A stretch of DNA of 64,000 nucleotides from Paenibacillus_E qinlingensis_A (lineage in GTDB: Bacteria; Bacillota; Bacilli; Paenibacillales; NBRC-103111): contig NZ_JAVDSB010000002.1 of NCBI RefSeq assembly GCF_031455095.1, forward strand, positions 62,001-126,000, given 5' to 3'. A program made the translations under genes and the position numbers. Shown here one piece after another: positions 17,921 through 25,685 of the stretch (position 1 is the stretch's first letter; the number at the start of each line of letters is the position of its first letter). Below the pieces are notes generated by a model that did no database searches, was not told the DNA's origin, and saw nothing but the letters and a program-made list of their open reading frames with translations.

Positions 17921-19018
17921 TTATCTAACTCGATATTGCTCAAAATAGGTTGGGAGAATCGTAGTCGAAGCTCCTGGCATCTGCGGCAACACATAGTGTC
18001 CATCTATCACCGTAGCAGGCTCCTCGAAGATATGTCGAATCCATGGAATGTACTCCAACATGATGGCACTCGGCGTCGCAGCTACAAGATGCTGATGAAT
18101 TTGTCCCATATCGCCTACGTGCGGACAGATCGGCACATCATAGGATGCCGCTAAGCCCGCTACTTGTAACCACTCTGTAATCCCACCTACGCGGGTAACG
18201 TCAACTTGACAATATTCAATCGCACCTTGATGAATGTAATCACGGAACGCATATTTATTATACACATGCTCGCCAAGTGCAATGGGAACATTGAGCTCGT
18301 CTGCTAGCTTCTTATGCCCCATAATATCATCCGGATTCAATGGCTCTTCTAGCCAGAAGAGATCGAATTCTTCTAGTTTTTTGCCCCAAGTCATCGCCGT
18401 ATTGATATCCCATTGTTGATTCACATCGATCATGAAAATAACCTCTTCACCGATCGCTTTTCTAACCGCTTTACAGCGAAGATAATCCTCACGCGGATCG
18501 GGCTTACCGACCTTAATTTTGACACCTGTAAAGCCTGATTCTACGATCTCCGTTACATCCTTGAGCAACCGATCTTGCGACCAGTTCAACCAGCCGCCAT
18601 TGGTATTATAGGCTTTAATCGGTTTCGTCTTCGCTCCCCCAAGATACTGCCAAAGTGGTTTATTGGAGGCTTTCGCCATGATGTCCCACAGGGCAATATC
18701 CACAGCAGCAAGCGCCATGTGTGTCACGCCTGCTCGACCGATCCAGTGCATCTTGCCAAAACGCATCTCCTCCCAGAGTGCTCTGACCATGAAAGGATCT
18801 TTGCCAATCAAGAGAGGTGCATAGTAGTTATCAATGGTATCCACGATCATCCCATCACCATTGGCACAAGTCCCTGTGTAACCATAGCCAACAAAGCCTT
18901 CATCTGTATAAATCCGAACGCCTGCTAATCCCCAATGAGTAGCTATGTTAATTGCATCTGTTATCGGGGGTGTAATCGGTACATGCAAAACAAAACTCTC
19001 AACTTTCGTAATTTTCAT
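17921..19018 (-). CDS. Enolase-superfamily sugar acid dehydratase or racemase (MR/MLE type)
   Basis: Mandelate racemase/muconate lactonising-enzyme group. The KxK motif (GVKIKVG), metal ligands Asp (FMIDVNQQW), Glu (LFWLEEPL) and Glu (ALGEHVY), the Asp of CQVDVTRVGG and the catalytic His (PICPHVGD) are all in order. The His/Asp dyad plus KxK suggests dehydration of an aldonic or aldaric acid such as galactonate, rhamnonate or a uronate-derived acid; the exact substrate is not readable. Start at ATG 19018 (AAAGGAG at 9 bases) rather than 19027 (4 bases). A GntR/FCD regulator gene lies 33 bp upstream in the same direction, the usual partner for such dehydratases. Confidence 0.88.
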   Translation of the reverse strand: MKITKVESFVLHVPITPPITDAINIATHWGLAGVRIYTDEGFVGYGYTGTCANGDGMIVDTIDNYYAPLLIGKDPFMVRALWEEMRFGKMHWIGRAGVTHMALAAVDIALWDIMAKASNKPLWQYLGGAKTKPIKAYNTNGGWLNWSQDRLLKDVTEIVESGFTGVKIKVGKPDPREDYLRCKAVRKAIGEEVIFMIDVNQQWDINTAMTWGKKLEEFDLFWLEEPLNPDDIMGHKKLADELNVPIALGEHVYNKYAFRDYIHQGAIEYCQVDVTRVGGITEWLQVAGLAASYDVPICPHVGDMGQIHQHLVAATPSAIMLEYIPWIRHIFEEPATVIDGHYVLPQMPGASTTILPTYFEQYRVR

Positions 19019-19051
19019 GGCATCCATCTCCTTTGTTGTAACTATCCTACC

Positions 19052-19717
19052 TTAGCAAATAAAACCTCGGGTTCGTTGATGTGAATGGCTTAAGTGCTGT
19101 AGTAAAGCATCCTCTGCCATCACAGTATCCCTTGCCATTAAGCCTTGAACGACTAGCATGTGTTCATTCCACTCATCCTGTAATAGTTGCTGTTCCATTC
19201 CCTTCTGGAAGAGTGATGAATAACGTTGAATGCGATCAATATACACATGAATCAGGTTTCTTAGTGCCAGGTTGTCACAATATTCTAGTATCAAACCGTG
19301 CAAGCTCTGGTTCATCTCTGCGATTAAGGCAACTTTGTCCTCATCTTCGGCAGGATGACTTGTCGACCATATTTTCATTTGCTGATCTAAATTAGCAATC
19401 TTCTCCTCTGGAATTTGCGGCAGCGCTTTGCGAATCGCTAATGATTCCAGCTCCTTACGGATTTCATACATATCATCCAACTCTTGCATTGAAATCTGAG
19501 CCACATACATCCCCTTGAAAGGCACCGTATACACCAATTCTTCCGCCATTAACCGTGAGAGTGCTTCACGAATCGGAATATTGCTCACTTCAAGATCACG
19601 GGCCAACTGATCAATATTAATCTTTTCACCGGATGGGATGTCATGCTGAAGGATTTGTGCCTTTAATAACGTATAGATTTCATCGGTCAAAACATAACGG
19701 TTTAAGCCTTTTTTCAT
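19052..19717 (-). CDS. GntR-family regulator, FCD subgroup
   Basis: 221 residues. N-terminal winged helix (LTDEIYTLLKAQILQHDIPSGEKINIDQLARDLEVSNIPIREALSRLMAEELV is the classic GntR signature), then an all-helical FCD ligand domain with His residues in MNQSLHGLILEY, WNEHMLVVQGL and QHLSHSHQR that fit the metal site of this subgroup. FCD regulators usually respond to sugar acids and repress their own operon. ATG 19717 follows AAAAGGTGG; the GTG at 19726 is part of that site. A perfect inverted repeat lies 27 bp upstream. It probably forms an operon with the enolase-superfamily gene and represses it. Confidence 0.9.
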   Translation of the reverse strand: MKKGLNRYVLTDEIYTLLKAQILQHDIPSGEKINIDQLARDLEVSNIPIREALSRLMAEELVYTVPFKGMYVAQISMQELDDMYEIRKELESLAIRKALPQIPEEKIANLDQQMKIWSTSHPAEDEDKVALIAEMNQSLHGLILEYCDNLALRNLIHVYIDRIQRYSSLFQKGMEQQLLQDEWNEHMLVVQGLMARDTVMAEDALLQHLSHSHQRTRGFIC

Positions 19718-19743
19718 CGTAGCCACCTTTTCTTTTACCTCAT

Positions 19744-19769
19744 ATCATAAATCATACACGATTTATGAT
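19744..19769. promoter_or_regulatory. Candidate GntR operator, 10-bp perfect inverted repeat
   Basis: ATCATAAATC, 6-bp spacer, GATTTATGAT. It lies immediately upstream of the GntR/FCD gene, an expected place for autoregulation. No second copy was noticed near the other genes. Confidence 0.55.
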
Positions 19770-19803
19770 TCGAAATAAATAGTTAATTTAACGATACATA
19801 CAA

Positions 19804-20667
19804 CTACCGATTCTGATCGCGGTATGCTCGTGGTGACTGACCGTGCAACTTGTCAAACAATTTCGAAAAATAATGCAGGGATGAAAAACCGTGCTTCTCT
19901 GCAATTTCCGTAATCGTCAAACTTGAAAAAAGGAGATCTTCCTTAGCCCGATTAACTCGGTACTGTGTAACATATTGTGTCGGTGTCATTCCCGTAGCCT
20001 GTTTAAATAGGTCAAAAAAATAACCGCGACTTATACTTAACTCTCGATAGTAAGTCTCAAAAGGTTGCAGTTTTCCTTGTACCAGATCCTGATCCAATCG
20101 CTCGAGCAATTTAGACATGTAAAGATTGGGGATGTGTTCTTTTTTCAAGGCAAACGTCAAATAAAACTCGATAAACTGTTGGAAATTACTCTGTATTCGC
20201 AAATTACGCATGTATGTCCGATCATTGACATACTGATTGTCCGTGTAAAATTTCTCGAAGAAATCCACCCACACCCGAAGCTTTTCCACGTTTAAATGGA
20301 CGGGCAAAACATAAGGAAATTCAGGTCCAATTAAATGAGAAATTAACGTCTCCGAATGAAAACAAATTTTGGCTGGATAAGAGAAGTGCGTTTGTCGATC
20401 TATATAGGCCCAATCAAAATAACAGCAGACGTGGACCATCGGGTCATCCCGATCAGCAATCCAATGGTGAAGCTGCCCCGCCGGTACGTATACGAGAGAA
20501 CCCACTCCCGTTTCATAGGTTCGGCCTCCTGTGTGAAGGGTCCCCTTCCCTTCACTTATCAGGTAGAGTGAAGCCACATAACTAACCCGATTGTTACTTG
20601 ACTGAGCCTTGGAGAACGGATACCGAGTAGCATAGTAGACGTATGGATGGATATCTGCAAAGTTCAA
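19804..20667 (-). CDS. AraC-family transcriptional regulator
   Basis: 287 residues with a cupin-type sensing domain (VSYVASLYLISEGKGTLHTGGRTYETGVGSLVYVPAGQLHHW) and a C-terminal AraC HTH pair (SRGYFFDLFKQATGMTPTQYV; GFSSLHYFSKLFDKLHGQSPRAYR). Only a TTG start (20665-20667) is available: an in-frame stop lies three codons upstream and the next ATG is inside the cupin. The ribosome binding site is weak (AAGG abutting, or GATGGGACGG about 9 bases up). Transcribed divergently from the PhyH-HEAT gene, which it probably controls. Confidence 0.88.
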   Translation of the reverse strand: MNFADIHPYVYYATRYPFSKAQSSNNRVSYVASLYLISEGKGTLHTGGRTYETGVGSLVYVPAGQLHHWIADRDDPMVHVCCYFDWAYIDRQTHFSYPAKICFHSETLISHLIGPEFPYVLPVHLNVEKLRVWVDFFEKFYTDNQYVNDRTYMRNLRIQSNFQQFIEFYLTFALKKEHIPNLYMSKLLERLDQDLVQGKLQPFETYYRELSISRGYFFDLFKQATGMTPTQYVTQYRVNRAKEDLLFSSLTITEIAEKHGFSSLHYFSKLFDKLHGQSPRAYRDQNR

Positions 20668-20806
20668 CCTTGATCACCGTCCCATCCTTCATGTAAATGA
20701 ATTTCATATGACGATTGTACAAAGATTTGACGATCTTGCAAATACAAATCACACCGAACCTTGTAATGTTTATCGTATAAATAACGATCTACAGGGAGGA
20801 TGTACG

Positions 20807-22387
20807 ATGTTAGACAGCAACTACTTACTGACTGATGAACAAATGCTCCAGTTTATTACCAAGGGCTTTTTAGTACTGCAAAACGACTTACCCTTTCAAC
20901 TTCATAATCGTATTATGAAGCAGATTCATTATGTATTGCATAATGAAGGGAATCCAGGAAATAACATACTCCCTCGTGTGCCAGATATTCAGCAGCTATT
21001 TGAGACACCGATTGTCAAAGGGGCCTTGAGCAGCGTTCTCGGTCCTGACTACTACATGCATCCTCATCGCCACTGTCATTACAACCGACCGGGGAGTGAA
21101 ATGCCTGGTGGTGGACAATGGCATAAAGATGGGTATTGGTCCGCCATGCGCAGCCATCGACCTTGGTGGGCTATGGTCTTCTATTACACGCAAGACGTTA
21201 CGGAGGAGCTTGGACCTACTGCCATCATGCCTGGCAGCCAATACTACGAGAAATTCCTTGGTGAACGAGGCGAGACCTACTTGCCCACAGGTAAGGCAGG
21301 TACGATGGTTTTAGTCCACTTTGACTTGTGGCATAAAGCATCCCTGAATATCTCAAATATAGATCGTTACATGCTCAAATTCCAGTTCCTCAGACTGCAG
21401 GCACCTACGTCGCCAAGCTGGAATCATCAACAGAAAGAGCTGCTTATTCCGGAGGGCTTACCCGCTGTCCATAAGACGTTGTGGCAGGATGTGTGGCAAT
21501 GGCTGCGTGGAGATGATGCGTCTAAGCAAGTTCGTCAAGTAGCTTCTGAGGAGCGACTAGTTGCCTTACGGCAACAGCTTGAAAATGAAGATCCCTTCAA
21601 TCGCGGATGTGCAGCCGATGAATTAGGACTACTGGGTGTGGAGGCCGCTTCCTGCGCGTCATCCCTAGCTCCGCTAGTAAACGATCACACGGAAACGACA
21701 GCTCTGAATGCAGCTTATGCGCTCGGGCAACTTGGCACTCCAGGAGTGGGAGCCTTGATACAGCAGATGACAGTGGGCTCGAAACTAGCAGCAGAACGTG
21801 CAGCATACGGGCTGCACGGAGCAGGCGTGCAAGCAATTCCCCAGCTGCTCCGCATGTTGCATCATGAAGATCAACATCGGAGAGCATTGGCGGTTTTCGT
21901 GCTCGGCATGATTGGTTCATCGGAAGGCGAAGTGGTATCTTCGTTGATCTCTAGCCTTCACGATGAGAGTGAATGGGTACGTCGACATGCCGTTGAAGCA
22001 TTAGGATTACTTAAACATCCTGGTGAACATGCCGTCTCCGCTATTGCAAAAGTATTGCTGGCTTCTTTACAAGATGAGCTGAATGCTGACACGCTTCATA
22101 AGGAGTCCACTAAGCCTAACGCCAACTTTCAACCTTACATTACGAATAAAATCGGCTATGCCGCAGCACTTTCCCTCCTGCGTATCGGCCAAACTGGGCA
22201 AGTGGATCAAGTGGATGAGACTGTTCATTCTCTTGAACAAGCACTGCGCAGTAAGGATCGCTATGTTAGAGCTTATGCCATGGAAGCACTATCGCATCTG
22301 CGAACGGAGGAAGCTGTCGATATCTTAATTCGATTTATTCGCTCTGCTCGCTGGTGTCCAGATACAAGCAAAGCAAGTACGTTCTAG
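20807..22387 (+). CDS. Phytanoyl-CoA dioxygenase-like domain fused to HEAT repeats
   Basis: 526 residues from the ATG at 20807, which has GGGAGGA 7 bases upstream (the frame continues upstream to 20708 without a ribosome site). Residues about 1-220 are a PhyH-type Fe(II)/2-oxoglutarate oxygenase: His106 and Asp108 (QWHKDGYW), distal His176 (DLWHKASLN) and Arg187 (NIDRYMLKF) for 2-oxoglutarate. Residues about 250-520 are at least six alpha-helical HEAT/PBS-lyase-like repeats (ALNAAYALGQLG, VRRHAVEALGLLKHP, VRAYAMEALSHL). The HEAT part probably binds a protein partner or substrate. Both parts look complete. Divergent from an AraC gene; the substrate is unknown, presumably a small hydroxylated or sugar-linked molecule. 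Confidence 0.87.
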   Translation: MLDSNYLLTDEQMLQFITKGFLVLQNDLPFQLHNRIMKQIHYVLHNEGNPGNNILPRVPDIQQLFETPIVKGALSSVLGPDYYMHPHRHCHYNRPGSEMPGGGQWHKDGYWSAMRSHRPWWAMVFYYTQDVTEELGPTAIMPGSQYYEKFLGERGETYLPTGKAGTMVLVHFDLWHKASLNISNIDRYMLKFQFLRLQAPTSPSWNHQQKELLIPEGLPAVHKTLWQDVWQWLRGDDASKQVRQVASEERLVALRQQLENEDPFNRGCAADELGLLGVEAASCASSLAPLVNDHTETTALNAAYALGQLGTPGVGALIQQMTVGSKLAAERAAYGLHGAGVQAIPQLLRMLHHEDQHRRALAVFVLGMIGSSEGEVVSSLISSLHDESEWVRRHAVEALGLLKHPGEHAVSAIAKVLLASLQDELNADTLHKESTKPNANFQPYITNKIGYAAALSLLRIGQTGQVDQVDETVHSLEQALRSKDRYVRAYAMEALSHLRTEEAVDILIRFIRSARWCPDTSKASTF

Positions 22388-22403
22388 ATCGTCCAACGCA
22401 CAA

Positions 22404-22445
22404 GAGGCTGTTCAAAAAGTCTAAATCGACTTTGAACAGCTTCTT
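22404..22445. terminator. Hairpin terminator, copy 1 of a repeated hairpin
   Basis: GCTGTTCAAA pairs with TTTGAACAGC around AAGTC-TAAATC-GAC, followed by TTCTTCTTTG. It lies between convergent genes. Its loop and stem closely match the hairpin at 29971-30021. Confidence 0.8.
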
Positions 22446-22482
22446 CTTTGTGCGCTGTAAAATAGCTAACGCAACGAAAGAC

Positions 22483-23616
22483 TTATAAGAGTTCCTTCAG
22501 CTTACTTATTGCTTCGACATAATAATAATCACCATAAATGAGTGCACCATTCTCAACCGCTGTGCGCTTATTGTTACCGGGATGGAAGGCCGCTGTCGCG
22601 TTGGTCAGAATACACTCATCCGAAAGATCCCAGATTGCACATTTTTCATCGAGTGCTTTAAGAATGAATAGGGCCGATTGAAGATACAACGCCTTTTCTG
22701 CTTCTGGCACAGCCTTGGCAATTTCAATTAAGCCGCACGCGGTAATAGCTCCTGCACTGCTATCTAGCAACGGAGATTCTTGCGGCTGTCTATAATCACA
22801 CAATGGCACGTACCCCGTGAGTGGTAGGCAGGCTAACACATAATGTGCAATTCGTTTGGCTGCGTGCAAATACTCTGGTTTTTGTGTCCAGCTGAATGTT
22901 TGCGCGAAGCCGTATATCGCCCAGCTCTGACCTCGCGACCAGGACGAACCGCTCTCATAGCCTTGTCCTCTTGGATTATCCAGGACTTCGCCTGTCTCCT
23001 TGTCAAAGCTAACAATATGATTCACCGAACCATCTTCTCGGATAAAGGCCTTTATTGTCTTGTCTGCGTGTTGAATACCGATATGCTTAAAGCGATCATC
23101 CTTACTTTGTTCAGTAGCCCAGAACAACAGCGGAATATTCATCATGCAATCGATAATAGCCCAGCCTTCTGTGCCTTCTCCATTCCAAGCACGGATGTAG
23201 CCGCCTGCTAGATTGTACCTGGCGGAAAGTACATTGGCTGCAAGCATAGCGCGTTGTCTTGCTTGTTGATTACCTGTAAGATCGTAGTTCAATACACTTG
23301 TTAACAACCACATAAAGCCTACATCATGATGTAACTCATCGTAACTGTGGAGAACCTGATCTAATTTTTTCTCAATACTTTGCGCATATTGCTTGTACTC
23401 ATCGGTATTCGTGTCTTTGTACAGCTGCCATAGAATGCCAGCCCAGAATGAATTGGTCCACCAGGAAAGTTCATCATGCCAATCATCATAGACCCCGTTA
23501 TTCGTCGTGTGCGGGAACCCGTCTTGAATGCGGGTAGAGGTCTTGGCTATTTTCGCAGTAATTCGATCCCATGTCCCTTGAATGTAAGCTTTATTCTCCT
23601 GTAAAATCGCTTTCAT
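22483..23616 (-). CDS. ugl: Unsaturated glucuronyl hydrolase (GH88)
   Basis: Hydrates and releases delta-4,5-unsaturated glucuronic acid from the end of oligosaccharides produced by polysaccharide lyases. 377 residues, the same length I recall for the Bacillus sp. GL1 enzyme. The two key Asp are seen as Asp98 (LHHDVGFMWLL) and Asp156 (AIIDCMMNIPLLFWA), and the GH88 signature WSRGQSWAIYGFA is intact, followed by DSSAGAITACGLIEIA and the closing GDYYYVEAISKL. GGGAGG lies 7 bases before the ATG. No signal peptide: cytosolic, as expected. Divergent from an AraC gene. This gene is the best evidence that the neighbourhood uses a uronate-containing glycan cut by a lyase. Confidence 0.93.
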   Translation of the reverse strand: MKAILQENKAYIQGTWDRITAKIAKTSTRIQDGFPHTTNNGVYDDWHDELSWWTNSFWAGILWQLYKDTNTDEYKQYAQSIEKKLDQVLHSYDELHHDVGFMWLLTSVLNYDLTGNQQARQRAMLAANVLSARYNLAGGYIRAWNGEGTEGWAIIDCMMNIPLLFWATEQSKDDRFKHIGIQHADKTIKAFIREDGSVNHIVSFDKETGEVLDNPRGQGYESGSSWSRGQSWAIYGFAQTFSWTQKPEYLHAAKRIAHYVLACLPLTGYVPLCDYRQPQESPLLDSSAGAITACGLIEIAKAVPEAEKALYLQSALFILKALDEKCAIWDLSDECILTNATAAFHPGNNKRTAVENGALIYGDYYYVEAISKLKELL

Positions 23617-23778
23617 CTTGTTGCCTCCCTGAACAAATCTGTTTGAATATGCTAAGTATAGCGAGAATCGAAGTTTCTACCTATGGTAGACTTTGCGTGA
23701 TACATTGCAAAAGTTGCTTTTTCATTTTGCCTTTTATGATATAGTTAACATATTAAATCTTAGCCACCGAGGGCCGCT

Positions 23779-24615
23779 ATGAATGAAATTCTTACCACCA
23801 TCTCCTTGCTAAATAACGCATTTAGCTACATCCACTCCATTACGCAAAGTCCTCATGACAACCAACACCACACTTATACGTTGGATTGCTACGAAATCTA
23901 TTATTTAATCTCTGGCAATGTCGATTATCAAGTAGAAGAGATGACGTACTCCCTCAATCCTGGGGATCTATTAATTATTAATAATAGGGAAATGCATCGT
24001 CCTTATTTTACGAGTGATGCTAGCTATGAACGAATCCTCATTTTTTTCACGCCGGAATTCTGTCAACATTATCAGCAGATGAACTATCCCATTTTGCAAT
24101 ATTTTGAACGCAAAAAGCCCGGAAGCTTTAATCGCATCCCGAGCAAGCTAGTAGAACAACTAAGCGGCTATTTCACGGAGATTGAAGAACATAATCGTAA
24201 TCAGCAACCAGCAAGTCAGGTGCTCATTGAATTAACGTTTATCCGACTCCTCATCCATCTTAATGAGCTGATCGCCACACATCTGCATACTTTTGAGCTT
24301 GAGGGCAACTATCATGCCAAAATTGAACATATCGTCACGTATATACATAATCACCTATACCAGCAACTGACACTCCAGCATATTGAGGAAGTCTTCTATA
24401 TGAATCGCTATTACTTCTCTCATCTCTTCAAAAAAGTAACAGGGTATAGTTTTAAACAATATATCATTCATAAACGCATCGCTAAGGCGATTGAATTACT
24501 AAAGTTATCCATTCCACCAGCAGAAGTATGTAAAATGACAGGCTTCGAGGACTACTCTAATTTCTATAAGGCATTTAAGAAAATTACTGGTGTTTCGCCG
24601 AAGGGATATTCATAG
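23779..24615 (+). CDS. AraC-family transcriptional regulator
   Basis: 278 residues. The cupin-type domain (LDCYEIYYLISGNVDYQVEEMTYSLNPGDLLIINNREMHRPYF) senses a ligand, and the C-terminal HTH pair (NRYYFSHLFKKVTGYSFKQYI; GFEDYSNFYKAFKKITGVSPKGYS) binds DNA. GAGGG lies 6 bases before the ATG. It is divergent from the unsaturated glucuronyl hydrolase gene across a 162-bp gap and is its probable regulator. Confidence 0.92.
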   Translation: MNEILTTISLLNNAFSYIHSITQSPHDNQHHTYTLDCYEIYYLISGNVDYQVEEMTYSLNPGDLLIINNREMHRPYFTSDASYERILIFFTPEFCQHYQQMNYPILQYFERKKPGSFNRIPSKLVEQLSGYFTEIEEHNRNQQPASQVLIELTFIRLLIHLNELIATHLHTFELEGNYHAKIEHIVTYIHNHLYQQLTLQHIEEVFYMNRYYFSHLFKKVTGYSFKQYIIHKRIAKAIELLKLSIPPAEVCKMTGFEDYSNFYKAFKKITGVSPKGYS

Positions 24616-24664
24616 AAAGTGAGGCTGTCTCCTCTGCCTCCTCTGCTTCCCGAATATATAAACT

Positions 24665-25258
24665 CTACTTCGCGCCAGCAAGTCTTAATATCTGCTCGAT
24701 TTCAGTAAATCGATTTCGTTTCGCATGCTGAAGCGCGGTAACGCCGTCCCGATCAGCTATATGCACGTTGGCACCATGTTCAATGAGAAGTCGGGTGATG
24801 TCTTGATACTTGGGTCCGCCATTGGTGAGAATAGCAACTTCAAGCAACGCGGTCCAACCCAAATTGTTAATGTGGTTGACATCCACATCAGTCGTTGTAA
24901 GCAGCACTCGCACATTTTCCAAATGTCCTTTTTCTGCTGCAGGGATGAGCGCATTCCCCCCGTAACGGTTCGTCAGCTTCGTATTGGCCCCAGCTTCAAT
25001 TAGGAGCTGTAAAATAGAAAGAAGCCCTTCTGCTCCAGCGTATAGAAAAGGGTTATCCTGCATGGCGTCCTTGATATGGATATCGGCTCCAGCATCAATT
25101 AATAGCTTTACAATCGCTGGATTGTTGGCATGTGTGGCTGCCATAATGGCCGTCCTACCTCTGTTGTCCTGCTCATTCAAGTTAACACCATTGCTCAGGA
25201 GTTGCTGTACTTGCTCAATGTCACCGCGCTCAACGGCAGCTATCAATGATTGACTCAT
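24665..25258 (-). CDS. Ankyrin-repeat protein
   Basis: 197 residues made almost wholly of about six ankyrin repeats (DNRGRTAIMAATHANNPAIVKLLIDAGADIHIKD, NRYGGNALIPAAEKGHLENVRVLLTT, DRDGVTALQHAKRNRFTEIEQIL). No signal peptide, so a cytosolic protein-interaction module. GGGAGG lies about 10 bases before the ATG. Convergent with the AraC gene (49 bp gap). Ankyrin proteins of this size are common singletons in Paenibacillus-like genomes; the partner is unknown. Confidence 0.9.
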   Translation of the reverse strand: MSQSLIAAVERGDIEQVQQLLSNGVNLNEQDNRGRTAIMAATHANNPAIVKLLIDAGADIHIKDAMQDNPFLYAGAEGLLSILQLLIEAGANTKLTNRYGGNALIPAAEKGHLENVRVLLTTTDVDVNHINNLGWTALLEVAILTNGGPKYQDITRLLIEHGANVHIADRDGVTALQHAKRNRFTEIEQILRLAGAK

Positions 25259-25375
25259 CTATGTATCTACCTCCCTTTCAAAAATGCCCCGCCATTCCAT
25301 TATGCCATAATTAGAAGTGTTCGATATACATGTGATACACTGCTTCTCCATCCTCGAAAAGTCAGAACCTAAAAT

Positions 25376-25554
25376 AGATGCGAATCTGCATCTTTTTCCA
25401 TTAGATAAGTCACAATCCATTAGGAAAGATGCGAATATGCATCTTTTTTCACCCCACTCAGCCTTTTTATGGCATATCGGTAGAAAAGGATGTATTTTTG
25501 CAGCAATTCTTCGATAAATAGTCTATTCTCCTTAAAAAAGATGTATTTTTGCAG
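25376..25554. repeat. Four short dispersed repeats in a gene-free gap
   Basis: The gap 25259-25685 has no credible gene. It holds two near-palindromes (GATGCGAATCTGCATCTTTTT at 25377 in 20-base core form, and GATGCGAATATGCATCTTTT at 25428) and two related half copies (GATGTATTTTTGCAG at 25489 and 25540). The same motif reappears at 63896-63972. Confidence 0.7.
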
Positions 25555-25582
25555 TTCTCCGCTCCAATCGCTTAATAGCACC

Positions 25583-25607
25583 AAAAAGCCCGCGTTTTAC
25601 GCGGACT
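25583..25607 (-). terminator. Terminator after the alpha-galactosidase gene
   Basis: AGTCCGCG, loop, CGCGGGCT, then TTTTT on the minus strand, about 80 bp beyond the stop. Confidence 0.8.
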
Positions 25608-25685
25608 TCATCCCTTTCCGTTGCAGCTTCCAGGAACAACTGGCATAGTCCCCTATTAGAACAGGGACATTTAATCCGGCATACA

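Noticed and set aside
20708..20806. Upstream extension of the PhyH-HEAT protein
   Set aside because: It runs through the divergent promoter region; GGGAGGA precedes the ATG at 20807.
25317..25517. Open reading frame of 66 codons on the plus strand
   Set aside because: It simply reads through the dispersed GATGC repeats (giving repeated DAN-HLF peptides), has no ribosome binding site and no recognisable protein.
25376..25554. CRISPR-like array
   Set aside because: Repeats are short, near-palindromic and variable, spacers are unequal, and no cas genes are present.
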